DNA of 48,022 bases, from NCBI RefSeq assembly GCF_001879695.1, contig NZ_MNBL01000027.1:1-48022 (forward strand). Reading direction: 5' to 3'. Source of the stretch: Nioella sediminis (GTDB lineage: Bacteria; Pseudomonadota; Alphaproteobacteria; Rhodobacterales; Rhodobacteraceae). The notes below the pieces were generated by a model. The model was given only the letters and a program-made list of their open reading frames with translations, had not been told where the DNA came from and searched no databases. Position numbers and translations under genes: made by a program. Below are positions 1 through 9,074 of the stretch, piece by piece. Position 1 is the stretch's first letter. Every line of letters starts with the position of its first letter.

Positions 1-229
1 CGTCCCGATCCTTGGGTTCAAGGTTGTTCACGACGGTGCCGCCGACGATGATCTCACCCTCGGTCGGATCTTCCAGCCCCGCGATCATCCGCATCGTGGT
101 GGTCTTGCCGCAGCCCGAGGGGCCAAGGAGAACAAGAAACTCCTCGTCCGCGATGGTCAGGTCGAAGCTGTCGACACCGACGAAATTTCCCCAACGCTTG
201 GAGATATTGCGCAACTGGATTTCGGCCAT
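1..229 (-). CDS. Sugar-type ABC transporter ATP-binding protein (N-terminal part)
   Basis: The gene starts at 229 and runs off the left edge, so only about 76 residues are visible (begins [14 protein letters not shown]). The Walker A loop GPSGCGKTT is followed by [16 protein letters not shown], the standard N-terminal ABC fold of the MalK/UgpC/MsmK class that energises sugar or polyol uptake. The Q-loop, signature and Walker B lie outside the window. It diverges from the SnoaL-like gene, and two LacI-type operators lie in the 163-bp intergenic region, which fits a sugar-responsive uptake operon. The ABC ATPase assignment is firm; the substrate class is inferred from family resemblance and from the operators. 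Confidence 0.85.
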   Translation of the reverse strand, partial: MAEIQLRNISKRWGNFVGVDSFDLTIADEEFLVLLGPSGCGKTTTMRMIAGLEDPTEGEIIVGGTVVNNLEPKDRD

Positions 230-248
230 CTGGCTCCCCGCAAGAATG

Positions 249-264
249 TTGCATACGTTTGCAA
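249..264. promoter_or_regulatory. LacI-family-type operator, copy 1
   Basis: TTGCATACGTTTGCAA is a near-perfect 16-bp palindrome with a central CG, the shape of LacI/GalR-family operators. It lies 19 bp upstream of the ABC ATPase start. Its exact reverse complement occurs at 304-319, so the two sites are mirror images whose centres are 55 bp apart. No regulator gene is visible in the window. Confidence 0.7.
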
Positions 265-303
265 GAAGGCTAGACAAAGCTGCGGCAAGTTGGCAAGGAT
301 TTT

Positions 304-319
304 TTGCAAACGTATGCAA
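304..319. promoter_or_regulatory. LacI-family-type operator, copy 2
   Basis: TTGCAAACGTATGCAA is the exact reverse complement of the site at 249-264. It lies about 70 bp upstream of the SnoaL-like gene. A centre spacing of 55 bp is roughly five helical turns, so two dimers could sit on the same face or form a small loop controlling both divergent genes. This is read from sequence; binding is inferred. Confidence 0.68.
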
Positions 320-392
320 AATAGCTCTGGCAACACCGTGCAGACTGGCCCAGACTGCACGGGAAATGCTTGAAAAACAGGCGGAGACAATG

Positions 393-1385
393 ATGAGCTT
401 CCAACAGGAAAAAGACCTTGTCCGCAGCTTCTACACGGCGCTCGATGCGGCGGGACCTAACGAATCGTCCGCCGTTCTGGCGCGGTTCTGCGCGCCTGAC
501 CTGATCTGGCGCGGGATGCATCCCTTCGACATCCTGACCGGACCCGATCAGGTGGCGGACCGGTTCTGGTCGCCGCTGAAGACGTCGCTCAAACGGTTGC
601 AGCGGCGCATGGACGTGTTCATGGCCGGGCAGAATTCACTGACCGATGACGGCGCGGTCTGGGTCTGCTCGATGGGTCACCTGATGGGGCTTTTCGATGC
701 GCCCTGGCTCGGCATCCCCCCAACCCGCAAGATCGCCATGCTGCGCTATGCGGCCTTCCACCGGGTGGAAAACGGCAAGATCGCGGAAACCGCCATGTTC
801 TTCGACATTCCGGCGCTGATGATGCAGGCCGGGCTACAGCCCTTCCCGGCCCAGACCGGCGCGCAGCTGATTCAGCCCGGCCCCCTGCCCCATGACGCGC
901 TGATGTTCGACCCGCAACCGCCCGCGGACGGCGCGAAAACGCTGGCCACGATCAACGCGATGATTTCCGATCTGGGGCAATGGCAATCCGGCCTGCCGCT
1001 GGAGGAGGAACTGGCGCGCACATGGGACGACGGCATGATCTGGTGGGGCCCCGCCGGGATCGGCGCGACCTACACGATCGAACGCTATGCCAAACAGCAT
1101 TCCGGCCCCTTCCGGGCAGGCTTCGCGGACCGCAGCGGTACCGGCCATATCTGCCGCTTCGCCGAAGGCCACTATGGCGGCTTCTTCGGCTGGCCCAATT
1201 TCACCGCCCGGCCCACGGGCGGGTTCATGGGCATGCCGGCCACCGGAAAGTCGGGTGAATTCCGGGTGGTCGATATCTACCGCCGCCAGGGCGATAAACT
1301 GGCCGAGAACTGGGTGTTTATCGACCTGCTGCATTTCTGGAAAACGCAGGGGCTGGACGTTCTGGGACGAACGGTGGGACTCTGA
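393..1385 (+). CDS. SnoaL-like / NTF2-fold (ester cyclase type) protein
   Basis: A 330-residue protein beginning [21 protein letters not shown] chose the second of two adjacent ATGs (390 and 393) because the GGAG at 383-386 is better spaced for it. The protein has two tandem SnoaL-like modules. In the first (about 5-150), an [14 protein letters not shown] strand is followed by a [13 protein letters not shown] strand. In the second (about 190-330), a [14 protein letters not shown] strand is followed by [18 protein letters not shown]. Such proteins are small-molecule-binding alpha/beta barrels, often annotated as ester cyclases or NTF2-family proteins, and the exact reaction cannot be read. Its position opposite a sugar ABC operon with shared operators suggests a role in handling the imported compound. 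Confidence 0.75.
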   Translation: MSFQQEKDLVRSFYTALDAAGPNESSAVLARFCAPDLIWRGMHPFDILTGPDQVADRFWSPLKTSLKRLQRRMDVFMAGQNSLTDDGAVWVCSMGHLMGLFDAPWLGIPPTRKIAMLRYAAFHRVENGKIAETAMFFDIPALMMQAGLQPFPAQTGAQLIQPGPLPHDALMFDPQPPADGAKTLATINAMISDLGQWQSGLPLEEELARTWDDGMIWWGPAGIGATYTIERYAKQHSGPFRAGFADRSGTGHICRFAEGHYGGFFGWPNFTARPTGGFMGMPATGKSGEFRVVDIYRRQGDKLAENWVFIDLLHFWKTQGLDVLGRTVGL

Positions 1386-1496
1386 CGCCCCTTGCAAAGA
1401 TGCCCATGGGAAAGGGGAACAAGACCCGCGCGCAGGATGTCATAAAGTGGCGGCCCCGGTGTTTCAAAAAGCATCTTCCCGGCCGCACCGACCTGC

Positions 1497-1530
1497 CCTT
1501 TCATCTTGGCCCAAATACCTCCGCCGGAGG
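1497..1530. repeat. Dispersed intergenic element, copy 1 (CCTTTCATCTTGGC type)
   Basis: CCTTTCATCTTGGC followed by CCAAATACCTC and a small hairpin (CCTCC-gcc-GGAGG at 1518-1530). The same 14-mer, with a nearly identical AGAAATACCTC continuation and a G/C hairpin, recurs at 12358-12408. Both copies are intergenic. The 1386-1745 gap otherwise contains no credible gene, only this element and the 11-bp repeats at 1689-1721. Confidence 0.6.
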
Positions 1531-1688
1531 CGTCCTTCCCCAGTCACCGGCACTGCCGCCCGACCCGACGTGACTCCGTCGCCACCCATCCGTGGCAACG
1601 CGGCCCGAGGAGGGCGCCAGAGGCGCCTGACGAGGGGCGCTCCCCGGTCGACGCCGACAGGCGGCGAAACCGCGTTTTGTCTGCACAA

Positions 1689-1721
1689 GGGGTGTATGGG
1701 GGGTGTACAGGGGGTGTACAC
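1689..1721. repeat. Three 11-bp direct repeats of GGGGTGTA(T/C)(G/A)(G/C)
   Basis: GGGGTGTA starts at 1689, 1700 and 1711, giving three contiguous 11-bp units, close to one helical turn each. The third unit also forms the left arm of a possible rightward terminator, with stem 1710-1716 / 1726-1732 followed by TGTTTTC. The array lies between the 3' ends of the SnoaL-like gene and lysS. Its function is unknown; it may be no more than simple-sequence drift. Confidence 0.5.
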
Positions 1722-1745
1722 ATGGCACCCCCCTGTTTTCAGGTC

Positions 1746-3392
1746 TCAGCCCGCCAGCTTGCCATCCAGCGCATCGCGGATCAGCTGCTTGCTTTCCTCG
1801 ATCCCGTAAAGCGCGATAAAGCCACCGAAACGGGGCCCCTGGGACGCGCCAAGGCAGACCTCGTAAAGCGCCTTGAACCAGTCGCGCAGCGGCTCGAATC
1901 CGTGGGTCTTGCCGATGGCGAACACGATGGATTGCAGGAACTCGTCGTCGTTCCAGTTTACCTCCGGCTGCGGATCGTCCCGGCCTGCCTCAGCGTTCTT
2001 TCTGGCAATGACATCAAGGGCTTTGTCGGCGTCCCCAAGGCAGACCAGCAGCTCCTCCATCGCGGCCTTTTCCTTGTCATCGGCAAGGCGGAAAGCGCGG
2101 GTGGGCTTCACGAAATCATTGTAATAGCGGATCGCGAAACCGGCGGCCTGATCGAGGTCCGGATTGGCCTCCGGGCTCGCCTCCGGCGCATAGCGCTGGA
2201 TAAAGCCCCAGAGCTTCTCTTTCTCCTCTGCTCCTGACACACTGGCGAGGTTCAGCAGCATCGCAAACGGCACCACCATCGTACTGACCGGCACCTCGCC
2301 CGCGTGAATGTGATAAACGGGGTTTGCCAGTTTTTGATCAGCGTTTTGAGTGTGATAGGCGTTCAGCTGCTGGTGATACTCATCCACCGCCTTGGGGATC
2401 ACGTCGAAGTAAAGCCGCTTCGCTGTCTTCGGCTTGAGATACATGAAGTAGCTCAGCGATTCCGTCGAGGCATAGGTCAGCCATTCGTCGATCGAAATCC
2501 CGTTGCCCGAGGATTTGGAAATCTTCTGCCCCTGATCATCAAGGAACAGTTCATAGGTGAAATGCTCCGGCGCGGGTTCGCCCAGGATCCGGCAGATCGC
2601 GTCATAGATCGGCGTGTTGGTCGAATGGTCCTTGCCATACATCTCGAAATCCACGCCAAGCGCCGCCCAACGGGCGCCGAAATCGGGCTTCCATTGCAGC
2701 TTCACATTGCCGCCGGTCACTGGCAGCGTCCATTCGCGGCCATCCTCGTCGTCAAAGGTGATCGTGCCATTCTCCGCATCCACATGTTTCATCGGCACAT
2801 AGAGCACCCGCCCCGTTTCCGGGTGGATCGGCAGGAAGATCGAGTAGGTCTGCCGACGCTCCTCACGCAGACTTTTCAGCATCACCTTCATCAACGCGTC
2901 ATAGCGTTCCGCCGCGCGCAGCAGGATCGTATCGAACTGGCCGGTGCGATAGAATTCGGTGGCCGAGTAGAATTCATACTCGAACCCGAACGTATCGAGG
3001 AACCGGCGCAGCATCGCGTTGTTGTGGTGGCCAAAGCTTTCATGTGTCCCGAACGGATCGGGCACCGAGGTCAGCGGCTTTTGCAGATGCTCTTTCAGCA
3101 TCTCCTGATCGGGCACGTTCCCCGGCACTTTCCGCATCCCGTCCAGATCGTCGGAGAAGCAAATCAGCTTGGTGGGGATGTCCGAGATGACCTCAAACGC
3201 GTTGCGGATCATCGTGGTGCGCAGCACCTCGCCGAACGTCCCGATATGCGGCAGCCCCGAAGGCCCATAGCCGGTTTCGAACAGCACATAGCCCTTTTCC
3301 GGCGGCGACTTTTCATAGCGTTTGAGCACCCGGCGCGCTTCTTCGAAGGGCCATGCTTTCGAGCTCATTGCAACGTCGCGCAGATCAGACAT
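1746..3392 (-). CDS. lysS: Lysyl-tRNA synthetase, class I
   Basis: A 548-residue enzyme that charges tRNA-Lys in the cytoplasm. It is the class I (archaeal/alphaproteobacterial, LysK) form rather than the common class II LysRS. The HIGH signature reads PHIG at residues 48-51 within [16 protein letters not shown], and the KMSKS loop reads KISKS at 290-294, inside a Rossmann catalytic core. The start at 3392 (MSDLRDVAM) is preceded by GGAG with a 6-nt spacer. An upstream in-frame start at 3425 would add 11 residues without a clear ribosome site. Length is normal for class I LysRS. No second lysyl-tRNA synthetase is visible here. Confidence 0.93.
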   Translation of the reverse strand: MSDLRDVAMSSKAWPFEEARRVLKRYEKSPPEKGYVLFETGYGPSGLPHIGTFGEVLRTTMIRNAFEVISDIPTKLICFSDDLDGMRKVPGNVPDQEMLKEHLQKPLTSVPDPFGTHESFGHHNNAMLRRFLDTFGFEYEFYSATEFYRTGQFDTILLRAAERYDALMKVMLKSLREERRQTYSIFLPIHPETGRVLYVPMKHVDAENGTITFDDEDGREWTLPVTGGNVKLQWKPDFGARWAALGVDFEMYGKDHSTNTPIYDAICRILGEPAPEHFTYELFLDDQGQKISKSSGNGISIDEWLTYASTESLSYFMYLKPKTAKRLYFDVIPKAVDEYHQQLNAYHTQNADQKLANPVYHIHAGEVPVSTMVVPFAMLLNLASVSGAEEKEKLWGFIQRYAPEASPEANPDLDQAAGFAIRYYNDFVKPTRAFRLADDKEKAAMEELLVCLGDADKALDVIARKNAEAGRDDPQPEVNWNDDEFLQSIVFAIGKTHGFEPLRDWFKALYEVCLGASQGPRFGGFIALYGIEESKQLIRDALDGKLAG

Positions 3393-3473
3393 TTCATTCT
3401 CCAGAACGGGCGGGTGGCGCACCATGCGCCAAAACCCGCCGCTTCCTAGGGCGGGCGGGGCGCGGGGTCAACA

Positions 3474-4367
3474 TCAGCCCCCTTGAATCATGGCCTCTGC
3501 GACGATCCAATCATGAATTCCCGTCACTTCCGCGCTGGCCGCCAGCCCGTCGCGGCGGGTGATAAAATAGCCCCGCACCGACCGCGCAGACGGCCCGTCA
3601 AGCCGCACCATCGCGCCCGTATTCAGGAAACTGTCCAACAGGCCCGACCAGCACAGGCAGACCCCCTGCCCCGCCAAGGCCGCGTTGACCAACATGGCGT
3701 AGGAGTTGAAATCGAGCTGTCGCACGCCAACGGGCATTCTTTCGCCCGCCGCTTCGAACCAGCTTGGCCAGTCATGCCAGTGCTGGCGGGCGGATTCCAT
3801 GGTCAGCAGGGTCAGTTTTGCCAGATCGGGCGGGCTGTCGTGTCGGGCCAGATAGTGGGGACTTGCGACCGGAAAGACCTCGTTTCCCAGAATCCGGCGG
3901 GCCAGAGGTTCCGCCTCGCTTGCCAGCCCATAGCGGATCGAAACATCGCCTGGCCGATCAGGATCACCATACTCCTGGCTCATGATCCTGATTGTGAGCT
4001 CCGGAAAGGCCGCCTCCAGTTCCGCCAGCTTCGGGATCAACCAGAATCCGACGAATCCCGACGGTCCGGTCACCGTCACCACCCGCTTGGCATTGCCCCT
4101 GCGGATCGTCTCGGCAGCGGCCTCGATCTGGCCGAACCCAGTTCGCAAGGCCCGCATCATCTCTCGCCCCTGTTGGGTCAAACGCGCGGGCTTATGACTG
4201 CGGTCGAACAGGCGGCAGCCCAGATCCTGCTCCAGCGCGGCGATCCTGCGCGACACGGCGGGTTGCGACACGTTCAGCTCGCGCGCGGCGCCGGTCAGTG
4301 TACCATGGCGCACTGCGGCGTAGAAAGCCGTCAGGCCGGAAAACGGGGGCAGACGTGATGACATCAT
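3474..4367 (-). CDS. LysR-family transcriptional regulator (GcvA-like)
   Basis: A 297-residue protein. The N-terminal winged helix-turn-helix covers about residues 10-65, with the recognition region LTGAARELNVSQPAVSRRI and LEQDLGCRLFDR. It is followed by a GcvA/AmpR-type effector domain (ITGPSGFVGFWLIPKLAELEAAFPE-type strand, GDVSIRYG loop). It diverges from the cupin gene across a 98-bp intergenic region, the usual arrangement for a LysR regulator controlling its neighbour and itself. The start could be either of two adjacent ATGs (4367 or 4364). The inducer is unknown; if the cupin is a DMSP lyase, DMSP or acrylate would be candidates. Confidence 0.88.
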   Translation of the reverse strand: MMSSRLPPFSGLTAFYAAVRHGTLTGAARELNVSQPAVSRRIAALEQDLGCRLFDRSHKPARLTQQGREMMRALRTGFGQIEAAAETIRRGNAKRVVTVTGPSGFVGFWLIPKLAELEAAFPELTIRIMSQEYGDPDRPGDVSIRYGLASEAEPLARRILGNEVFPVASPHYLARHDSPPDLAKLTLLTMESARQHWHDWPSWFEAAGERMPVGVRQLDFNSYAMLVNAALAGQGVCLCWSGLLDSFLNTGAMVRLDGPSARSVRGYFITRRDGLAASAEVTGIHDWIVAEAMIQGG

Positions 4368-4465
4368 AATCTCAACGTATATTTCTGATCATCTTTAGCG
4401 CATTGCGCAGCCAAGGGACAATCCGCAATCTACCTCCACCACACGGGCTAAGAAGGACACCCCCG

Positions 4466-4948
4466 ATGACCCAGTTCGCCAGCGCAGCCGTAGAGTCCCT
4501 GACCGAAAGCGAAGAGGCCTTCGTAACCCATGCTCCCGCCGATAACAGCCCCTATCCGCCCTCTTGCGAGGCCTTCTCGATCCATGCGGATGACGTGGCA
4601 CAAGAGGGCGGCGATCCCACTTACGGCACCGTGACCTGGCGCACCCTGATCAACGGCACCCCCGATGTGCCGCGTGAATTCGTTCTGGGTATCGCCGAGT
4701 TCGGTCCCCATGGCACCTTGCTGCAGCACCGCCACGATCCGGCAGAGTTCTATCTTGGCATCGACGGTTCGGGCGTCGTGACCATCGAGGGTGTTCCGCA
4801 TGTCATCGCCGCGGGCGTGGCGATTTATGTGCCCGCCGGTGCGGAACATGGCGTGGTCGCGGGCCCCGAGGGTCTGCGCTTTACCTACGGATTCGCCGAA
4901 GGCAGCTTCGAATCCGTTCAGTATCGTTTCAGCGCCGCAAGCGCCTGA
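4466..4948 (+). CDS. Cupin-domain protein, candidate DMSP lyase (DddW-like)
   Basis: A 160-residue protein; ATG 4466 follows AGAAGGAC. A single C-terminal cupin barrel carries motif 1 as H88-x-H90-x3-E94-x-Y96 (QHRHDPAEFYLGIDG) and motif 2 with H128 (YVPAGAEHGV). From memory, the published DddW metal/catalytic set is H81, H83, E87, Y89 and H121, which matches here with a constant +7 offset. The protein length and the divergent LysR gene also match the dddW locus of Ruegeria pomeroyi. DddW cleaves dimethylsulfoniopropionate to dimethyl sulfide and acrylate. Many unrelated cupins share HxHx3ExY, so the specific function is an inference. The metal-binding cupin call is firm. Confidence 0.8.
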   Translation: MTQFASAAVESLTESEEAFVTHAPADNSPYPPSCEAFSIHADDVAQEGGDPTYGTVTWRTLINGTPDVPREFVLGIAEFGPHGTLLQHRHDPAEFYLGIDGSGVVTIEGVPHVIAAGVAIYVPAGAEHGVVAGPEGLRFTYGFAEGSFESVQYRFSAASA

Positions 4949-4955
4949 ACGAGAC

Positions 4956-4994
4956 ACGCCGCCGCGCATACCGCATTCCCCGGCGCGGCGGCGT
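4956..4994 (+). terminator. GC-rich hairpin downstream of the cupin gene
   Basis: A 12-bp perfect stem, ACGCCGCCGCGC (4956-4967) with GCGCGGCGGCGT (4983-4994), begins 8 nt after the stop codon. There is no T-run, so it could terminate poorly, stabilise the 3' end, or act with Rho. Confidence 0.45.
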
Positions 4995-5065
4995 CACGTC
5001 CCCTTGCCCCCATGCGCGGCTGACCCTAGTCTCTGGCCGGTATCCGCATTTGAAGGCAAAGACCC

Positions 5066-5485
5066 GTGACCGAACAGCCCCCCCTTTCCCCGCAGGACGC
5101 GCTTGTCGCGCTGATGATCGCCGTTTCGGTATCGGATGAGAACATCCGCACATCGGAACTGGTCACGATTGAACGCATCGTTGATCATCTGCCGGTATTC
5201 GCAGAGTTCGACGCCGACCGGCTTGGGGTGGTCGCGCGGATCGTGTTTGACCTGATGGAAGAGGAAGACGGGCTCGATGCGCTGTTCGGACTGATCACCG
5301 ATGCGCTGCCTGAACGCCTGTTCGAAACCGCCTATGCGCTCGCCTGTGACGTGGCTGCCGCGGATGGGCTGCTGCGCCAGACGGAATTGCAGATGCTGCA
5401 GGAAATCCGCTATCAGCTGAATATCGACCGCCTGCACGGAGCGGCCATCGAACGTGGTGCACGGGCACGGCACATGACGGTCTGA
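5066..5485 (+). CDS. TerB-family (tellurite-resistance-like) protein
   Basis: A 139-residue all-helical protein with a GTG start; GAAGG lies 8-12 nt upstream. The TerB-like repeats are visible as two acidic helix-loop segments, VSDENIRTSELVTIERIV near residues 20-37 and AADGLLRQTELQMLQEI near 99-115, matching the duplicated metal-binding bundle of TerB/DjlA N-termini. There is no signal peptide, so it is probably cytoplasmic or membrane-associated. No other ter genes are nearby, so a role in tellurite resistance should not be assumed. It converges on the DMT transporter gene 9 bp away. Confidence 0.75.
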   Translation: MTEQPPLSPQDALVALMIAVSVSDENIRTSELVTIERIVDHLPVFAEFDADRLGVVARIVFDLMEEEDGLDALFGLITDALPERLFETAYALACDVAAADGLLRQTELQMLQEIRYQLNIDRLHGAAIERGARARHMTV

Positions 5486-5494
5486 TCCGGTCCG

Positions 5495-6529
5495 CTAGTC
5501 GTTTTCCACATCTTGCGTCACGGTCATGGGGGCGACCGGGTTGCCCGGTGCCACCGAGGACTCGGCCACCGGATGCGGGCTGAGCGTCGTGCGTGAGGAG
5601 CGAAGCTCCCGATACCCCAGGTAAAGGCCACTGGCGATGATCAGCGCCATGCCCGTCAGCGTTGCGGTACCAGGCACTTCCCCCCATAGCAGGTAAGCCA
5701 TCACCGAAGCGATCGGCAGGTAGATATAGTCGAAGGGCGCCACAAGGCTGGCCGAGGTGACCATATAGGCGTGGGTCAGCAGGAAATACCCGATCAGCCC
5801 AACCGCCCCCATCAGCCCGAGCCGTCCCAGTTCCCAGCCTGTTGGCAGGACCCAGGTGAACTGCAAATGGGTGTGTTCCGCCGGGATCGGCACGATCGTG
5901 TTGGTCAGCCAGCCCACGGGCACGATCAGGAGCCCCGAAAAGACCAGCGTATAAAGCGCCGTGGTCAGCGTGGTTTCCCGGTCGCCGATGCGGCGGGCGA
6001 GGATCTGGGCAATGGCGTAGAACAGCGCGCAGGTCAGCGGCATCAAGGCGATCCAGCTAAAGGCGTCTCCCGTCGGGTTCATCGCGATCAGGACGCCAAC
6101 GAATCCCACGATCAGCGCGCCCGTTCGGTGCGGGCCGATGGTTTCACCCAACCAGAGCGCTGCCAGAGCGGCAATGATCAGCGGGGCCGAGAAGAACAAG
6201 GTAGACACCTCGGCCAGCCCCATGAAGGGAAACGCGCCATAGAAGGCGGCAAAGCCGGTGGCCAGCAGAAAGGCGCGCAAGAGATGCAGCCGCCATAACG
6301 GCGTGAACAACCGGTGCGCCCCCCTCAACCACAGGATCATCGGCACCATCACCAGCACCGCCATGACCCCGCGCGTGACGATCAACTGCCAGACGCTGTA
6401 ATCCTCCAGCAGCGATTTCATCATCCCGTCCATCGCAACGAAAAAGAACATCCCCAGCACAACGCTGGAAATGCCCTCGATCGCGCGCGGAGCAGCGACC
6501 CCGGTTGCTGGCTGTGTGGCGTCTGACAC
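5495..6529 (-). CDS. DMT-superfamily (EamA) transporter
   Basis: A 344-residue inner-membrane protein with about ten hydrophobic helices arranged as two EamA repeats. The first contains VVLGMFFFVAMDGMMKSLL and ends at GFVGVLIAMNP; the second spans WIALMPLTCALFYAIAQILA to GTATLTGMALIIASGLYLGYRE. The family exports or imports small metabolites such as amino acids or nucleosides, and the substrate cannot be read. A hydrophilic tail of about 35 residues follows the last helix. It lies 109 bp downstream of the carboxypeptidase gene on the same strand and could be co-transcribed with it. Confidence 0.85.
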   Translation of the reverse strand: MSDATQPATGVAAPRAIEGISSVVLGMFFFVAMDGMMKSLLEDYSVWQLIVTRGVMAVLVMVPMILWLRGAHRLFTPLWRLHLLRAFLLATGFAAFYGAFPFMGLAEVSTLFFSAPLIIAALAALWLGETIGPHRTGALIVGFVGVLIAMNPTGDAFSWIALMPLTCALFYAIAQILARRIGDRETTLTTALYTLVFSGLLIVPVGWLTNTIVPIPAEHTHLQFTWVLPTGWELGRLGLMGAVGLIGYFLLTHAYMVTSASLVAPFDYIYLPIASVMAYLLWGEVPGTATLTGMALIIASGLYLGYRELRSSRTTLSPHPVAESSVAPGNPVAPMTVTQDVEND

Positions 6530-6638
6530 GCGGATTATCCAATCTTTTTAGCAGTCGTCCGGCCACAAATCCCGGCGCGAACGTCCGTCCAGTCAAAGTC
6601 GGAAAACGTCCCCTGTCGCGCCTGTTTGCGACCAAGCG

Positions 6639-8126
6639 TCAGGTCCGGTCATGCACCAGTGCCCATCTCTGGATCAGCTCCTGCTGCAAGCGCTTGGCGC
6701 GGCTGTTGTAGCCGCGGGCCCCGGGCGGGCGTTCTTCCTGTGACGGATCGAAGGTGGTGCGCCGGGGCAGATCGCCGCAAAAGACGGCAAAGGCCAGATC
6801 GCGGCCCGATGGCGCCCGGACGAAGCCCGCGAGGGTCGAAACGAAGTAGAGCGTGCCGGTCTTGGCCACAACCTGCACCGGGTGATCGGGAATAGGAGCG
6901 CCCTGATCGTCGAGGATCGGAATATCCCTCATCAGCCGGCGCAGACCGCCATTCGGCCCGGTGCCAACCAGAGCGCGCACCATTTCGCGGGTGCTGATCC
7001 GGCTGTCTTCGCTCAACCCCGAATGATCGAGCAAGTTCTGGCGCCGGACGCCGAACCGGTCCTGCATCCAGCGGCCCATTTCATCGGCGGACTGTTCCAG
7101 CCCTTGCGGTTGAACCCCGCCTGCCTGCGTGGCCATCAGGCCCGCAACTTCTGCCGTCAGGTTGGTGGACCACCGCATCATGCCGCGCAGGATGTCTTCC
7201 AGCGGCTCCGATACATGTTCGGCCATGACAAGCGCGCCCTCGGGCGGGGCCTCACCCGGTACTGCCGTTTCCAGCACAATGCCGCGCGACCGGGCCAGCA
7301 CCTGGAACACCTCGGCGGCATAAAGATGCGGGCGGCGGACGGGCAGCCAGCGGGCGCCGTTCTGGCCAAGCGCACCGCGCGCAACGCTCCATTCCTCGCG
7401 GTCTTCCGTGGCCTCGTATTCATAGACCGGCGCGGACCGGTCCACGACCTGCATCCGCGCAACCGAGACCGGAGGGCGCACCGACTCCGACCGGGCATCC
7501 ATGGAAACGGAATAGCCCTCGGCCCCGCGCTGCCATTCGAAATGCACCCGGTTGAAGTTCAGGTTCAGCCCTGAGATGGCGGGGTTATAGCCCACGTGAC
7601 CTGGCTGATCGGGGTCGATGGCGGTCACATGGGGAATCGCGCCAGAGGCCACGCGGAACGCCCCCGTCACCTCGCGCAGACCGGCATCGGCCAGATCGCG
7701 CGCCATGGCATTGAGCGCATCGGTATCGAGCAGCGGATCGGCCCCGCCAACCAGCCACAAATCACCCTCCAGCCGCCCGTTCGACAGGCTGCCATCGGCA
7801 ATCAGCCGCGTGCGGAACCGATAGCCGGGCCCGAGCCTGTCCAGCGCATAGGCGGCTGTCATCGCCTTGGTGACAGAGGCGGGCGGCAGACCCAGAAGCG
7901 GGCTGACCGCCTCCAGCACCTCGCCGGTATTGGCATCGGCCACGACGCAGGACACAGCGCCACCCAGATCGGCCCTTGCGATCAGCTCCGCGGCGCTTGG
8001 AAGGGTGCGCAGCTCGAACCCGTCGGGGCGGCGCAGCGGAATGCGGGATACCTCGGGCGGCAAGGCGAACGCGCCCTGCGCAAGGCTGGCGAAGGTGCCG
8101 GCCAGGAATGCGCGTCTCGAAACCAT
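6639..8126 (-). CDS. dacB: D-alanyl-D-alanine carboxypeptidase/endopeptidase (PBP4 type, peptidase S13)
   Basis: A 495-residue periplasmic peptidoglycan hydrolase that trims D-Ala from stem peptides or cuts cross-links. The N-terminus MVSRRAFLAGTFASLAQGAFA carries a twin-arginine-type signal (SRRAFLAG), unusual for PBP4, where a Sec signal is common. All three catalytic motifs are present: SxxK at S84-K87 (PASVTK), SxN at S320-N322 (STN), and KTG at about 422 (VVAKTGTL). The long insert between the first two motifs is the normal PBP4 extra domain. The ATG at 8126 was chosen; a TTG at 8135 in the same frame is a possible alternative. Confidence 0.88.
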   Translation of the reverse strand: MVSRRAFLAGTFASLAQGAFALPPEVSRIPLRRPDGFELRTLPSAAELIARADLGGAVSCVVADANTGEVLEAVSPLLGLPPASVTKAMTAAYALDRLGPGYRFRTRLIADGSLSNGRLEGDLWLVGGADPLLDTDALNAMARDLADAGLREVTGAFRVASGAIPHVTAIDPDQPGHVGYNPAISGLNLNFNRVHFEWQRGAEGYSVSMDARSESVRPPVSVARMQVVDRSAPVYEYEATEDREEWSVARGALGQNGARWLPVRRPHLYAAEVFQVLARSRGIVLETAVPGEAPPEGALVMAEHVSEPLEDILRGMMRWSTNLTAEVAGLMATQAGGVQPQGLEQSADEMGRWMQDRFGVRRQNLLDHSGLSEDSRISTREMVRALVGTGPNGGLRRLMRDIPILDDQGAPIPDHPVQVVAKTGTLYFVSTLAGFVRAPSGRDLAFAVFCGDLPRRTTFDPSQEERPPGARGYNSRAKRLQQELIQRWALVHDRT

Positions 8127-8225
8127 AATGCTCAAATGCTCTTTTCCGTCCGACGCCTACTAAACCGCAGGCAGGCCCGTCACTCAAGCCTTTCGGTGGT
8201 CGGAATTTGCCCCTATCACGCGAAC

Positions 8226-9074
8226 ATGACCCAACCGCTGTTCCGTGCCTTGCCGCTCATGATCGTGGCCATGTTCCTGATCCCGCTTGGCGACAGCGCC
8301 GGACGGCTGCTTGGGGCGTTTCACGGGGTAAACCCGTTCTTCACGGCGTGGAGCCGCTTCGCCCTCGGCTTCCTGCTGCTCGCCCCGTTCGCCTTTTCGC
8401 TTTCCGCAATGCGCCTGCTGACCGATTGGCGTATCTGGCTGCGCGCCGCGTTCCTGATCTGCGGCATCACCAGCATCCTGACCGCCCTGAGAACCGAGCC
8501 GATTGCCAATGTCTTCGGCGCCTTCTTCATCGGCCCGATCCTGAGCTATTTCCTGTCGGCCCTGTTCCTGCGCGAGCCGATCACGCTGATGCGCACGGCG
8601 CTGTTGCTGGCGGGGTTCTATGGTGTCGTCATGGTGGTCGATCCGCGCTTCGGCCTGTCCCCCGGTCTGGGCTTTGCGCTGCTGGCCGGGTGTTTCTACG
8701 GGGCCTACCTGACTGCCTCCCGCTGGCTGACAGATGTCGGGCGTCCGCGCCAGATACTGATCACCCAACTGCTGATCGGGGCCGTGGTGCTGCTGCCCGT
8801 CGGGCTCTACCACTGGCCCCCGATGTCCGGGGAGATTGCTGCCTTTACCACCGTTTCCGCCCTCGGGTCGGCGCTTGGCAACCTGCTTTTGATCGTGGCG
8901 CTTGGCATGGCGCCTGCATCGCGTCTGGCCCCATTCGTCTATATCCAGCTGGTCGCCGCAACGCTTTGGGGCCTGCTCATTTTCGCGGAAGTCCCGCAGG
9001 AGCGCGCCCTTCAGGGGCTGGCGTTGATCCTCGCCTCGGGGCTTGCCACGTTGTTTCTGAGGGAACGGCGCTAG
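8226..9074 (+). CDS. DMT-superfamily (EamA) transporter
   Basis: A 282-residue membrane protein with ten predicted helices in two EamA halves, starting [26 protein letters not shown]. The motif [19 protein letters not shown] marks the end of the first half, and [23 protein letters not shown] is the conserved penultimate stretch of the second. The ATG at 8226 marks the start of the recognisable family; the upstream in-frame stretch is antisense to dacB and was discarded. It converges on nadD with a 4-bp overlap of the coding ends. The substrate is unknown. Confidence 0.85.
   Translation: MTQPLFRALPLMIVAMFLIPLGDSAGRLLGAFHGVNPFFTAWSRFALGFLLLAPFAFSLSAMRLLTDWRIWLRAAFLICGITSILTALRTEPIANVFGAFFIGPILSYFLSALFLREPITLMRTALLLAGFYGVVMVVDPRFGLSPGLGFALLAGCFYGAYLTASRWLTDVGRPRQILITQLLIGAVVLLPVGLYHWPPMSGEIAAFTTVSALGSALGNLLLIVALGMAPASRLAPFVYIQLVAATLWGLLIFAEVPQERALQGLALILASGLATLFLRERR

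Noticed and set aside
1464-1728. Short minus-strand ORFs in the lysS downstream gap
   Set aside because: They translate the G-rich 11-bp repeats and have no ribosome site or protein-like pattern.
5066-5485. Tellurite resistance determinant
   Set aside because: Only a single TerB-like domain protein is present; no terC, terD or terZ neighbours.
7596-8225. N-terminal extension of the second DMT transporter
   Set aside because: The extra 210 codons are antisense to dacB, and the transporter family begins at the ATG at 8226.
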